In this document: positions 27,939 to 38,018 of the stretch, piece by piece
Position numbering within the stretch: the stretch's first letter is position 1
Layout of the letters: every line of letters starts with the position of its first letter
Origin: DASTFY01 sp963813375
GTDB lineage: Bacteria > Actinomycetota > Acidimicrobiia > Acidimicrobiales > Ilumatobacteraceae
Direction of reading: 5' to 3'
Length of the DNA stretch: 64,000 nt
Assembly: GCA_963813375.1 (NCBI GenBank)
Contig: CAWEYT010000015.1
Span: 308,924 to 372,923, forward strand
The notes under the pieces: model-generated
The model's input: the letters and a program-made list of their open reading frames with translations, nothing else
The model's database searches: none
What the model was told of the DNA's origin: nothing
Program-made: the position numbers and the translations under genes

Positions 27939-28784
27939 ATGCCCATCAACCCTGACGCCGTCGGCGCCACCTCCGATCCGGTCGAGGCCTCGTGGGCCTC
28001 GAAGGACGCGCTGCTCTACGCCGTCGGCATCGGTGCCGGCACCAACGAGCTGGCCTACACGACCGAGAACACCAACGGCGTCGACCAGCAGGTCTTCCCC
28101 ACGTTCGCCGTCGTCATCGGCTGGGGCCGGGGGAACTCGGCCATGGGGCAGATCGGGACCTTCAACCCGGCCCTCCTCGTCCACGGCCAGCAGGCCGTCA
28201 CGCTGCACCGGCCGATCCCCGTGGAGGGGACGGCCACGCTGACCTCGAAGATCGTCGGCATCTACGACAAGGGCAAGGCCGCGGTGGTCGCGTCCGAGAC
28301 CGAGGCCGTCCTGGCCGACGGCCAGCCGCTCTACACCAACCGCTCCTCCGTGTTCATCCGCGGCGAGGGCGGCTGGGGCGGTGACCGGGGACCTTCGGGG
28401 CCGGCCAACGTGCCGCCCGAGCGGGCGCCCGACCACCAGGTCACCTACGAGGTCCCGCCCGACCAGGCCCTCGTCTACCGGCTGTCCGGGGACCGCAACC
28501 CGCTGCACTCGGACCCGTCGTTCGCGGCGATGGGCGGCTTCGACCGGCCGATCCTCCACGGCCTGTGCACCTACGGCTTCACCGGCCGCGCCCTGCTGCA
28601 CTCGCTGGCCGGCTCCGATCCCGCCCGCTTCCACCACGTCGAGGGCCGGTTCTCCGCCCCCGTCCTCCCGGGCGACACGCTGACGGTGTCGATCTGGACG
28701 ACGGGTGACGGCGAGGCCGTGTTCACGACGGCCACCCAGGCCGGCACCGTCGTCATCGACCAGGGCCTCTGCCGCTTCAGCTAG
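27939..28784 (+). CDS. MaoC-family (R)-specific enoyl-CoA hydratase
   Basis: 281-residue double hot-dog protein. The hydratase-2 motif is present as YRLSGDRNPLHSDPSFA followed by GGFDRPILHGLCTYG, giving the catalytic Asp/His pair. The N-terminal half is the degenerate hot dog (TENTNGVDQQVFPTFAVVIG). It hydrates trans-2-enoyl-CoA for the preceding SDR dehydrogenase. SD GGAGAG before ATG 27939. The stop overlaps the convergent nucS gene by 4 bp. Confidence 0.93.
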   Translation: MPINPDAVGATSDPVEASWASKDALLYAVGIGAGTNELAYTTENTNGVDQQVFPTFAVVIGWGRGNSAMGQIGTFNPALLVHGQQAVTLHRPIPVEGTATLTSKIVGIYDKGKAAVVASETEAVLADGQPLYTNRSSVFIRGEGGWGGDRGPSGPANVPPERAPDHQVTYEVPPDQALVYRLSGDRNPLHSDPSFAAMGGFDRPILHGLCTYGFTGRALLHSLAGSDPARFHHVEGRFSAPVLPGDTLTVSIWTTGDGEAVFTTATQAGTVVIDQGLCRFS

Positions 28785-29440
28785 AACAGCTTGAGGTCGT
28801 CGGCCCTCAAACCGCGCAGCTCGTCGTAGTCGACCTCGACGACCGCGAAGCCCCGAGCCTCGGCCAGCACGCGGGCCTGGGGCCTGACCACCTGGGCCAC
28901 GAACATCCCGCGGATCGTGCCCAGCGACGTGTCCAGGGCGAGCCGCTCGACGTATCTCGACAGCTGCTCGACGCCGTCGATCTCGCCGCGGCGCTTCACC
29001 TCGATGGCGACGGTGACGCCGGCCGCGTCCCGGCACAGGAGGTCGACGGGGCCGAGGGCGGTCGGGTACTCCCGGCGCACGAGCGTGAGCCCGTCGCCGA
29101 GGACGTGCGGCGTGGCGGCCAGGAGCTCCTGCAGGTGTGCCTCCACGCCGTCCTTCTGGAGGCCAGGATCGGCACCCATCTCCCACGCGGTGTCGCTCAG
29201 CACCTCGAGCAGCTCGATGGTCAGCCGCTCGCCCTTGGGGTTGGTGATCTCCCAGCGCCCGGGCTGCTCCCGCAGCACGTTGGGCGCGTTCATCCAGTTG
29301 AGCGGCTTGTAGGCGCCGCCGTCGGCATGCACGGCCACGCACCCGTCGGCCTTGACCATCAGCAGCCGCACGGCCTCGGGCAGGTGCGCGGCCAGCCGCC
29401 CCTCGTAGTCCACCCGGCACCGGGCGATGACCAGCCGCAT
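28781..29440 (-). CDS. nucS: mismatch-specific endonuclease NucS (EndoMS)
   Basis: 219-residue nuclease of the MutS-independent mismatch repair pathway of actinobacteria and archaea. The N-terminal DNA-binding domain (VIARCRVDYEGRLAAHLPEA, PLNWMNAPN) is followed by a RecB-like nuclease core with GPVDLLCRDAAG and IEVKRRGEIDGVEQLSRY supplying the acidic and Lys residues. It ends LRADDLKLF, a C-terminus of the kind that binds the beta clamp. Likely own promoter; it is separated from the UbiB gene by hairpin C. Confidence 0.95.
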   Translation of the reverse strand: MRLVIARCRVDYEGRLAAHLPEAVRLLMVKADGCVAVHADGGAYKPLNWMNAPNVLREQPGRWEITNPKGERLTIELLEVLSDTAWEMGADPGLQKDGVEAHLQELLAATPHVLGDGLTLVRREYPTALGPVDLLCRDAAGVTVAIEVKRRGEIDGVEQLSRYVERLALDTSLGTIRGMFVAQVVRPQARVLAEARGFAVVEVDYDELRGLRADDLKLF

Positions 29441-29468
29441 CCCGCCGACCGTATCGACTCTCCCGATT

Positions 29469-29523
29469 CGAACAGAGCTGTCAGGAAGCGCGGCCAGACC
29501 GCGCTTTCGGACATCTCTGTTCG
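29469..29523. repeat. nested hairpin C, possible terminator/spacer element
   Basis: CGAACAGAG (29469-29477) pairs with CTCTGTTCG (29515-29523). TGTC (29479-29482) pairs with GACA (29510-29513), and AAGCGCGG (29486-29493) pairs with CCGCGCTT (29499-29506), loop CCAGA. Almost the whole 55 bp folds as one hairpin. It lies between nucS and the UbiB-like gene, both on the minus strand. Confidence 0.8.
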
Positions 29524-29533
29524 GAAGGTGCGC

Positions 29534-31142
29534 TCAGGAGGGCGAGCGGACGTGGTCCCGCATGCGCTTGTTGATGAGCTCGCGGCGCTTCTGGAGGTCG
29601 CGGTAGGTCATCCGCTGCGTCGAGGAGTCCAGGCCGAGGCTGGCCTTGACGCCGTCCAGGTTGACCTCCATCCGGGTGTGGTCGATGCCGAGCTCCCGCC
29701 CCAGCCGCTCCCCGTGGGCCTGGGCGAAGTGGAGCGAGATGTTGGCGATCTCGGCCAGGATGTCGAGGTCGGGCGCCAGGCGGGCGATGGCGCCGTCGAG
29801 GAACACCATGTTCTTGACGTAGAGCATCAGCTCCTTGGGCATGCGGGCGCCGTAGCCCAGCAGCGCCTTGACCACCCGCTGGACCTCCTTCACCAACTCC
29901 TCCCCGCTCAGGGTCGTCGGGTCGACCGCAGGCTGGTCGAGGCGTAGGTCCTTGATGACCGCGCGCAGGTCGGTGTCAGCCGGCAGCGCGCCGAGGTCGC
30001 GCAGCGCCGCGAGCTGACCCTTCACGTCGTTGGTGGTGGCGCCCAGCATGAGGCGGAGGAACGCGGTGCGGCGGGCGTCGTCGAGGCGGCCGACGATGCC
30101 GAAGTCGAGCAGGGCGGTGCGACCGTCCGGCAGCACGAACAGGTTGCCGCCGTGGAGATCGCCGTGGAAGATGCCGTGGATCATCGCCCCCTCCATGAAG
30201 GCGACCATCCCGGTGCGGACCACCTCCTCGGTGTCGATGCCCGCGTCGTGCATGCCGGCGACGTCGTCGAACTTGAAGCCCGACAGCCGCTCCATGACCA
30301 GCACCCGCCGGGTGACGAGGGACGGATGGGGGCGGGGGACGACATAGCCACGCTGGCCGAGGTCGGCCAGCACGGCGGCGATGTCCAGCATGTTCGCGGC
30401 CTCGAGCCGGAAGTCGAGCTCCTCGACGATGGTCTCGGCGAACAGCTCCACGAGGGCCGGCGGGTTGGCCAGCGCGGCGATGGGGATGCGACCGACGAGG
30501 TGCGGGGCCAGCCAGGCCATGGCCCGCAGGTCCTTGCGTACGAGGCCGGCGACCTGCGGGCGCTGGACCTTGACGACGACGGGCTCGCCGGTGCGCAGCT
30601 CGGCGGCATGGACCTGGGCGATCGACGCCGCGGCGAGCGGGGTCCGGTCGAACCAGGTGAAGGTGGCCTCGATCGTCGTGCCCAGATCGGCCTCCACGAC
30701 GTCGCGCACCACGGGCGAAGCTCTCCGGGGTGACCTGGTCGCGGCAGAGCTTGAACTCCTCGACCAGCTCGGGGGGGAACAAGCCCTCGCCGGACGAGAT
30801 GATCTGGCCCAGCTTGATGTAGGTCGATCCCAACGACTCGGCGGCCAGGCGGAGGCGGCGGGACAGGTCGGCCCGGCTGACCTCCGGGCTCGGGTATCGG
30901 TGCCGGCGCTTGCGTGCCGCCCAGGGCGCCAGCGCGAATCCGAGTCGACCGAGCACCCTGACGACCCGCGCGCCGGGCGGCCACCGCGTCGGTGTGGTGA
31001 GCGCCGAACCTTCGGCGTCCGCCGCGGCGCGCAACGCCGGGACCTCCGGCAGCCACGTCAGCGCGGCGCGGTCGACCACCCAGGGCGGCGACTCGCTGAA
31101 CGCGCCCCAGGCGAGGTCAGCGGGGCCGGCGGCGGCTGCCAT
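29534..31142 (-). CDS. UbiB/ABC1/ADCK-family atypical kinase, one apparent +1 frameshift
   Basis: About 535 residues. The family's KxGQ motif is STYIKLGQIISS, the Ala-rich loop is LAAASIAQVHAAEL, the Lys is in VVVKVQRP, the catalytic loop is FHGDLHGGNLF and the metal motif LLDFGIVGRLD. ABC1 proteins are ATPases/kinases tied to quinone or lipid metabolism. One extra base near 30718 must be skipped so that VTPESFA joins VVRDVVEADLG. Start ATG 31142, divergent from the PEP-mobile genes over 123 bp. The C-terminal region after the kinase fold (about 180 residues) has no recognisable domain. Confidence 0.9.
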
Positions 31143-31265
31143 GAGAGCGATGATCCCACGGCCGCCCGCCGAGCGGCCAAGCGGTACAGTCCGCCCGGTT
31201 CGCGCCTCGCCGGCGCGACGACGGGATGCAGGGGGTCGGGGGACACCACATGGTCGCGACACGAC

Positions 31266-33034
31266 ATGGCTGACACCGAGGAGGCGCCGGGCGTGGCCGC
31301 GGAGCGTTGGGTGGCGGACAGCAACCTGAGCGCCCGGTTCCCGATCTACACGCGCGCCAACGTGGGCGAGGTCTTCCCGGACCCGGTCACGCCGCTGACC
31401 TTCGATTCCGGCCTGTGGCTGGCCGAGCTGGGCTGGCGGGACGCCTGGGTGCGCATGGGAGCCTTCGAGGCCGACGAGTTCCCACCGGACGACTACGCGC
31501 AGCTCGGGGTCGTGGGTGGTTACTGCTACCTCAACGCGTCCCTCATCCGCCTGTTCGGTGAGCGGGCACCCGGCCTGTCCTGGCAGCTCATCGACGAGCA
31601 GTTCTTCGGCGCGCAGCCCGGCATCCCGCCCTACCAGGAGGAGCCGGGAGACGTCCGCCCTGACCTGAGCGAGCGGATCGGCGGCACGTTCGGCTGGGCG
31701 CTGTCCGTGGAGCGGCTGTCCGACCTGACGGAGCTGGTCGAGGACATGCGGGCCACGAAGCGGCTGCGCGACGACGCGCCCGGACCTGTCGGCGATGAGC
31801 GACGCCGATCTGGTCGCCCGGTACCGCGAGCTGATCGAGCTGCACCGGAACCTCTTCGCCCACCACCTGTTCGCGTCGTACATGGCGACGGTCCCGCTCG
31901 GCATCATCCAGGGCGTCAGTGGCGCGGTCGGGCGACCCGACCTGCTCATGGTCCTCATCGCCGGCGTCGGCGAGGTCGACTCCGCCGCGCCGTCGATGGC
32001 CCTGTGGGAGCTCGGTCGCGTGGTCGCGGCGTCGTCCGAGCTGCAGGCCGCCTTCGATGCCGGTGTCGCCGGCCTCATCGACCGGCTGGAGGCGAGCAGC
32101 AGCCAGGCCGCGCAGGCCTTCCTCACGCGGCTTCCGGGCCTTCCAGCACGACTACGGCTCCCGCGGGCCGAACGAGTGGGAGACCAGGTCGCCGACATGG
32201 GAGACCCGTCCGGAGCTGGCGCTGTCGGCCATCGAGCGCATGCGGCTGGCGCCCGCCACCGCTTCGCCGGACGCCCATCTGTCGACGCAGGCGGCGGCTC
32301 GCGAGGCCGCGTCGCGCGAGATCCTCGCCCTCGTGGAGGCGGATCCGGAGACCTACGGCCAGCTCGCCGCGGCGTTGCGGGCGGCCACCGTCTGGCTGCC
32401 CGCCCGTGAGCGGACGAAGACGAACAACATCCGCCTCATCCACGAAGCCCGCATGACGCTGCGCGAGCTCGGGCGGCGGATGGTCGAGCGGGGGGCGTTC
32501 GACGAGATCGAGGACTTCGGCTTCCTGCGCCAGGCCGAGCTGGAGGGGCCGTTCCTCGACGAGCCGCACGCGTTCACGGAGGACGTGCGCCGGCGCCGGG
32601 CCCAGTACCTCGATCTGTCGGCGCGGGAGCCGACGTTCGTGTTCGTGGGCGATCCGCCCGACCCCGCCTCGTGGATGCGCCGTGACGACGCCGTCTTCGA
32701 AGGTCTGACGAGCGGAGCGACGATGCAGGGGATCCCGGGATGCGCGGGCGTGGCGGAGGGCCGGGCGCGCGTCCTGCTGGACTCGAACGACCCCGGCGCG
32801 CTCGATCCCGGCGATGTGCTGGTGGCGCCCATCACCGATCCCTCCTGGACGCCCCTGTTCGTGCCGGCGGCCGCCGTCGTCGTCGACGTCGGCGCACCGT
32901 TGAGCCATGCCGTGATCGTCAGCCGGGAGCTCGGCATCCCGTGCGTCGTGTCGGCCACCGGTGCCACGCGGTCCATCCCCGACGGAGCACGGGTGCGGGT
33001 GGACGGCAGCACCGGCGTGGTGACCATCCTCTGA
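31266..33034 (+). CDS. orphan PEP-utilising mobile-domain protein, copy 1 (two apparent +1 frameshifts)
   Basis: About 588 residues. The C-terminal ~90 residues are the phosphohistidine domain of PEP synthase/PPDK/rifampin phosphotransferase-type enzymes, with the phospho-acceptor His in LSHAVIVSRELGIPC. The N-terminal ~470 residues match no ATP-grasp or PEP-binding barrel that I recognise, but are shared with the two following genes (RFPIYTRANVGEVFPDP, DSAAPSMALWEL, DYGSRGPNEW, RERTKTNNIRLIHEARM). Extra bases near 31785 and 32140 must be ignored. First of three tandem paralogues; ATG 31266. Confidence 0.82.
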
Positions 33035-33057
33035 GCCTCCTGAACCGCTTCGCCGCC

Positions 33058-34785
33058 GTGAACCGCTGGATCACCGACTGGGAGCCGAGTCCCCGCTACC
33101 CCCTGTACACGCGGGCCAACGCCGGCGAGGTGCTGCCCGAGCCCGCCAGCCCGCTGGGGTGGACGCTGGTCTTCGAGCCGGGGGTGGCCATGGGGTGGGC
33201 CGACGCGCAGGTGGCCGTCGGCACCCTCGACCCGGAGGACCTCGATCCCCGCCGGCCCGAGGTGGTGGCCTGCTTCGGCGGCTACCTCTACCTCAACGCG
33301 GCCATGGCCCGGATCTTCGGCGTGCGGGCGCCCGGGCTCACGCCGGACATGGTCGACTACCTCTACTTCGGCCAGCACCCCGACGTCCCGCCCTACGTGC
33401 CGGAGGACTGGCACGAGAGCGAGGCCAACACGGCCAGGCTGGGGGAGTGGATGGGGCGGGTGCTCTTCGCCGCCGACCTCCCGGAGCTGCGGGACCTGCG
33501 CGACGAGGCGGAGGCGGCGCGGGCGTCCCGACCCGACCTGACGGTCCTCGACGACGCCGCGCTCGTCGCTCGGGCCCGGTCGTTCATCCCGGTCGTGCGG
33601 CGCATGTTCGAGCGGCACCTCGAGGTGACGGCGGCGGCATCGATCGGCAGCGGCGTGATCGGCGCCGTCAGCGCGGCGCTGGGCGACGCGGGGCTGGCCC
33701 TGACCCTCGTCACCGGCGTCGGCGACGTGGACTCCGCCGCCCCGAGCCTGGCGCTGTGGGAGATGAGCCGGACGGTGCGTGCCTCGCCCGAGCTCATGGC
33801 CCTCTTCGACGCCGGTGTCGACGGTCTGCTGGACCGGCTCGGGCGACTGGCCGGCCCGGAGTCGCGGGAGCTGTCGTCGGCCTTCGCTTCGTTCCTCCGC
33901 GACTACGGCAGCCGTGGCCCGAACGAGTGGGACATCCGCTCGGCGACCTGGGAGACCACGCCCGAGCTGGCGCTGACGCTGCTGGACCGGATGCGTCTCG
34001 CCACGGACGACGCGTCCCCGCAACTTCGTTCCGTTCGCAACATCGCCGAACGGGAGGCAGCTACGGCGCGGGCCGAGTCCGCGCTGGCGGACCAGCCGGA
34101 CGCCCTTGGCCAGTTCCGGGCCGGGCTGCACTCCGCCCACCTCTACCTGGCCGGTCGGGAGCGCACGAAGACCGCCATCATCAGGGTCATCCACGAGGTG
34201 CGCATGGCGATGTGGGAGCTCGGGACCCGTCATGGCTACACGCCGTCGGCGACGTGCATGCTCCTGGCCGACGAGCTGGACGCCTTCGTCAACGACCCCA
34301 CCGAGTTCCGGGCTCGCCTGGCCAGCCGGGAGCAGAAGTACCTCACGCTGTTCGACCTCGACCCGCCGTTCATCGTGGGCGCCACCGTGCCCCCGCTGGA
34401 GGAGTGGAGTCCGCGCCGCTCCGGGGACGACAGCGGGTCGGCTGTGGCCGGTCAGGTCCTCACCGGCGTGCCGGGCTGCCCCGGCCGGGCCAGCGGACGG
34501 GCGAGGGTCGTGCTGCACCCGTCCGATCCCGCCGGGTTGGAGCCGGGGGACGTCCTGGTGGCGCCGCTGACGGATCCTTCGTGGACGCCGCTGTTCGTGC
34601 CGGCGGCCGCCGTGGTCGTCGACGTGGGCGCGCAGGTCAGCCACGCGGTCATCGTCAGCCGCGAGCTCGGCATCCCGTGCGTCGTCAGCGTCCACGACGC
34701 CACCCGCACCATCCCCGACGGCGCCGTCGTCACCGTTGACGGCTCCGCCGGCACGGTCACCATCATCGAGCTCCCGGAGGGCTGA
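33058..34785 (+). CDS. orphan PEP-utilising mobile-domain protein, copy 2 (intact)
   Basis: 575 residues, uninterrupted, and the best reference for the triplet. N-terminal region NRWITDWEPSPRYPLYTRAN, centre AASIGSGVIGAVSAALGDAG and DVDSAAPSLALWEMSRT, then DYGSRGPNEWDIRS and GRERTKTAIIRVIHEVRMAM. The swivelling His domain is at the end (PAAAVVVDVGAQVSHAVIVS, His retained). The start is GTG 33058, 23 bp after copy 1, which aligns with the common N-terminus. Substrate and phosphate donor are unknown. Absence of an ATP-grasp domain means it cannot be a complete PEP synthase or rifampin phosphotransferase by itself. Confidence 0.85.
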   Translation: MNRWITDWEPSPRYPLYTRANAGEVLPEPASPLGWTLVFEPGVAMGWADAQVAVGTLDPEDLDPRRPEVVACFGGYLYLNAAMARIFGVRAPGLTPDMVDYLYFGQHPDVPPYVPEDWHESEANTARLGEWMGRVLFAADLPELRDLRDEAEAARASRPDLTVLDDAALVARARSFIPVVRRMFERHLEVTAAASIGSGVIGAVSAALGDAGLALTLVTGVGDVDSAAPSLALWEMSRTVRASPELMALFDAGVDGLLDRLGRLAGPESRELSSAFASFLRDYGSRGPNEWDIRSATWETTPELALTLLDRMRLATDDASPQLRSVRNIAEREAATARAESALADQPDALGQFRAGLHSAHLYLAGRERTKTAIIRVIHEVRMAMWELGTRHGYTPSATCMLLADELDAFVNDPTEFRARLASREQKYLTLFDLDPPFIVGATVPPLEEWSPRRSGDDSGSAVAGQVLTGVPGCPGRASGRARVVLHPSDPAGLEPGDVLVAPLTDPSWTPLFVPAAAVVVDVGAQVSHAVIVSRELGIPCVVSVHDATRTIPDGAVVTVDGSAGTVTIIELPEG

Positions 34786-34790
34786 GCACC

Positions 34791-36531
34791 ATGGCCGACA
34801 CCGCGCACACTGACAGCGCCGAGCGCTGGATCACGGACACCCGGGCCAGCACCCGCTTCCCCGTCTACACCCGCGCGAACGCCAGCGACGTGCTGCCGCA
34901 TCCCGTCAGCCCGCTCGGGGCGACGCTGTCATGGATCCCCGGGGTGCTGGAGGGGTGGCGGGACGGCAACGTCCGTCAGGGCGCCTTTTCGCGTGAAGAG
35001 CTCGACGGCGAGGTCAACCCCTGCTGCGCGGTCTTCAACGGCTACCTCTACGTCAACGCCTCCGTCGTACGCGTCTACGGCGAGCGGGCCGGTGCCGGAG
35101 CGGCGGCCATCGACGCTGCGTTCTTCGGCAACCGTCCGGACACCCCGCCGTACGTGCCGCACCCGGACGACCAGAGTCCCGAGGCGGCCGAGCGCATCGG
35201 CGCCACCATGGGCTGGGTCATGTCGGCCGTGGAGTGGCCCGAGATGATGGAGTCCAAGGCGCTGGCCGACGCGGCCCGGGCCGAGCGCGGCGACCTCACC
35301 GCGCTCGTCCGACGAGGCGCTGGTGGCTCGGGCACGCGAGCTGACGTCGCTCCAGCGCCGCCTGTTCAGCGACCACGTGCTCTCGTCGTCCAACACCGCG
35401 GTCGGACCGACCATCCTCGGCCAGGTCGCGCCGGCGCACATGCTGCGGCTGATCGCCTCCGCCGGTGACGTCGACTCCGCGGCGCCGTCGTTCGCCATGT
35501 GGCAGCTGTCGCGGGAGGTCCGGGACTCGGCCGGGCTGACGGCGGCGTTCGAGGCGGGGATCGAAGGTCTGTTCGACCGGCTCGGATCGTCCGGTGGCGA
35601 GGACGGCGCCCGCTTCCTCGCCCACCTCGAGGAGTTCATGCTCGAGTACGGAGCCCGGGGGCCGAACGAGTGGGATCCGTACTCGGAGGTGTGGGAGACA
35701 CGGCCGGAGCTGGTGCTGGCGCTGGTCGACCGCATGCGGGTCACGGCCGATGAACAGAGCCCCGTCGTCCGCAACGAGGCGGTGGCGGCCGACCGCGCCG
35801 CGGCGACCGAGGAGGTGCTGGCCTCGTTGGGTGACGACGAGGAGACGAAGGGCCTGGTGCTCGCTGCGCAGGGGTCGGCGCTGCGCTTCCTGGCCTGGCG
35901 CGAGCGCACCAAGACGAACTGCGTCAAGGCCATCCACGAGCAGCGCATGGCGCTCCGGGAGCTGGGCCGCCGCGGCGTGGAGAAGGGTGTCCTGGACGAC
36001 CAGCGGCTCGTCTTCATGCTCCTGGACGAGGAGCTCGAGGACTATCTGGCCGTCCCCGCCTCCTTCACCGAGCGGCTGAGCGAGCGACGGGACGCGTGGA
36101 AGGCGCTGTGGTCGCTCGAACCGCCCTACTTCGTGGAGGGGGACAAGGGCGTCCCGCCGCTGTCGAGCCTGGCCCGCAAGGGCGACGCCGAGATCACCGT
36201 GGCGGTTCCCGGCGACGTGCTCACGGGCTCGCCCGGCTGCGCCGGAGTGGCGAGGGGCACGGCGCGGGTCCTGCTCGATCCCGGCGACCCGCTGGCGCTG
36301 GAACCCGGCGACATCCTGGTCGCCCCGAACACAGACCCGTCCTGGACACCGCTGTTCGTCCCCGCGGCGGGCGTGATCGTCGACGTGGGCGCCATGAACA
36401 GCCACGCGGTGATCGTCAGCCGTGAGCTCGGCATCCCTTGCGCGGTCAGCGTGGTCGACGCCACCAAGCGGATCCCCGACGGCGCCCTGGTCGAGGTCGA
36501 CGGGGGCACGGGTACGGTGACGATGCTGTGA
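34791..36531 (+). CDS. orphan PEP-utilising mobile-domain protein, copy 3 (one apparent +1 frameshift)
   Basis: About 579 residues, same plan: ERWITDTRASTRFPVYTRAN at the start, DVDSAAPSFAMWQLSREV, EYGARGPNEWD, RERTKTNCVKAIHEQRMAL, and the His domain with NSHAVIVSRELGIPC. One extra base near 35309 must be skipped so that GDLTAL continues SDEALVARARELT, matching the paralogues. ATG 34791 is 5 bp after copy 2. The aldehyde dehydrogenase gene follows 17 bp downstream, so the four genes could form one transcript. Confidence 0.82.
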
Positions 36532-36548
36532 CCGCACCTCACTGACCC

Positions 36549-38006
36549 ATGACCGGCGACGAGGCGAGGAGGCCCGACGTGCAGACCTTCGACGACCACT
36601 ACATCGACGGGCAGTGGGTGACCGCTGGCTCTGACGAGCGGATCGACGTGTTCGACTCGACGACGGAGGAGGTCATGGCCCGGGTGCCGGCCGGGACCCC
36701 AGCCGATGTCGACGCCGCGGTGGCGGCGGCCCGGGCCGCCTTCCCCGGCTGGGCGGCGACGCCGGTGGACGAGCGTGCGAAGTACCTGACCCGGATCGGT
36801 GACGCGCTGGGGGCCCGCATGGACGAGCTGGCCACCACCATCTCCAAGGAGACCGGGATGGCCAAGTGGCTGTCCCAGCTGGTCCAGGTCGGCTTGCCGA
36901 TCAACAGCTTCAACCATGCGGCGTCGATCGCCTCGCAGTTCGCGTTCGAGGAGGAGGTCGGCAACTCGCTCGTCGTCCGTGAGCCGATCGGTGTCGTCGG
37001 CTGCATCACGCCCTGGAACTACCCGCTCCACCAGATCGCGGCGAAGGTCGCCTACGCGATGGCAGCGGGGTGCACCGTCGTGTTGAAGCCGAGCGAGGTC
37101 GCTCCGCTCGATGCCTTCGTGCTGGCGGAGGTCATCCACGAGGTGGGCCTACCCGCAGGCGTGTTCAACCTCGTGTCCGGGGTCGGGCCCGCGGTCGGCG
37201 AGGCCATCGCTGCGCACCCGGACGTGGACATGGTCGACCTTCACAGGGTCGACCCCGCCGGGCGTCGCGTCGCCCAACTCGGCGCCGAGTCCATCAAGAA
37301 GGTGACGCTGGAGCTGGGAGGGAAGTCGGCCAACGTGCTGCTCGACGACCTCGACCCGGACACGTACGCCCGCGCGGTGAAGGACGGCGTCGGCAAGGCG
37401 TTCCTGAACTCGGGGCAGACGTGCTCCGCCCTCACCCGCATGCTGGTCCCGCGGGATCGCCTGGGCGAAGCGGAGGCGGTGGCGGCCGCGGCCGCGCAGG
37501 CCGTCGTCGTCGGTGATCCGTTCTCGGAGGGCGTCCACCTCGGGCCGCTCGCGTCGGCCGCGCAGCGTGAACGGGTGAACGGCTACATCGACAAGGGCAT
37601 CGAGGAAGGGGCCACGGTGGTGGCCGGCGGACCCGGAGCACCTGAGGGTCTGGAGCGCGGCTACTACGTCCGCCCGACCGTGTTCTCCGGGGTCACGCCG
37701 GACATGACCATCGCCCAGGAGGAGATCTTCGGGCCGGTCCTGTCGATCCTGCCCTATGACGGTGAGGATGACGCGGTCGAGATCGCCAACGGCGTCGTGT
37801 ACGGCCTGGCCGGCGGTGTCTGGTCGGCCGATCCCGGCCGCGCCGAGGCTGTCGCCCGTCGCCTGCGCACGGGTCAGGTAGAGGTCAACGGTGGGGCCTT
37901 CAACCCCAACGCGCCCTTCGGCGGCTACAAGCAGTCCGGCGTCGGCCGCGAGTACGGACGGTTCGGCTTCGAGGAGTTCCTGGAGGTCAAGAGCATCCAG
38001 CGCTGA
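36549..38006 (+). CDS. aldehyde dehydrogenase (NAD(P)-dependent), small compensated frameshift
   Basis: 485-residue ALDH-superfamily enzyme. NAD-binding and catalytic parts are present: ITPWNYPLHQIAAKVAYAMA, VTLELGGKSANVLLDD (Glu), and the nucleophile in FLNSGQTCSALTRM. The Rossmann loop that should read TFTGST appears as MVDLHRVDPAGRR. Shifting by one base over 37233-37255 restores TFTGST, so an insertion and a nearby deletion cancel each other there. It ends FGGYKQSGVGREYGRFG. Close to fatty or aromatic aldehyde dehydrogenases; substrate unassigned. Placed directly after the PEP-mobile triplet. Confidence 0.92.
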   Translation: MTGDEARRPDVQTFDDHYIDGQWVTAGSDERIDVFDSTTEEVMARVPAGTPADVDAAVAAARAAFPGWAATPVDERAKYLTRIGDALGARMDELATTISKETGMAKWLSQLVQVGLPINSFNHAASIASQFAFEEEVGNSLVVREPIGVVGCITPWNYPLHQIAAKVAYAMAAGCTVVLKPSEVAPLDAFVLAEVIHEVGLPAGVFNLVSGVGPAVGEAIAAHPDVDMVDLHRVDPAGRRVAQLGAESIKKVTLELGGKSANVLLDDLDPDTYARAVKDGVGKAFLNSGQTCSALTRMLVPRDRLGEAEAVAAAAAQAVVVGDPFSEGVHLGPLASAAQRERVNGYIDKGIEEGATVVAGGPGAPEGLERGYYVRPTVFSGVTPDMTIAQEEIFGPVLSILPYDGEDDAVEIANGVVYGLAGGVWSADPGRAEAVARRLRTGQVEVNGGAFNPNAPFGGYKQSGVGREYGRFGFEEFLEVKSIQR

Positions 38007-38018
38007 GGGCGAGTGCCG

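Noticed and set aside
29461..29531. tRNA-like sequence around GATTCGAAC
   Set aside because: No acceptor, D or anticodon stem fits; the region folds as one long hairpin instead.
31266..36531. Rifampin phosphotransferase or PEP synthase assignment
   Set aside because: Only the His swivelling domain is recognisable; the ATP-grasp and substrate domains are not seen.
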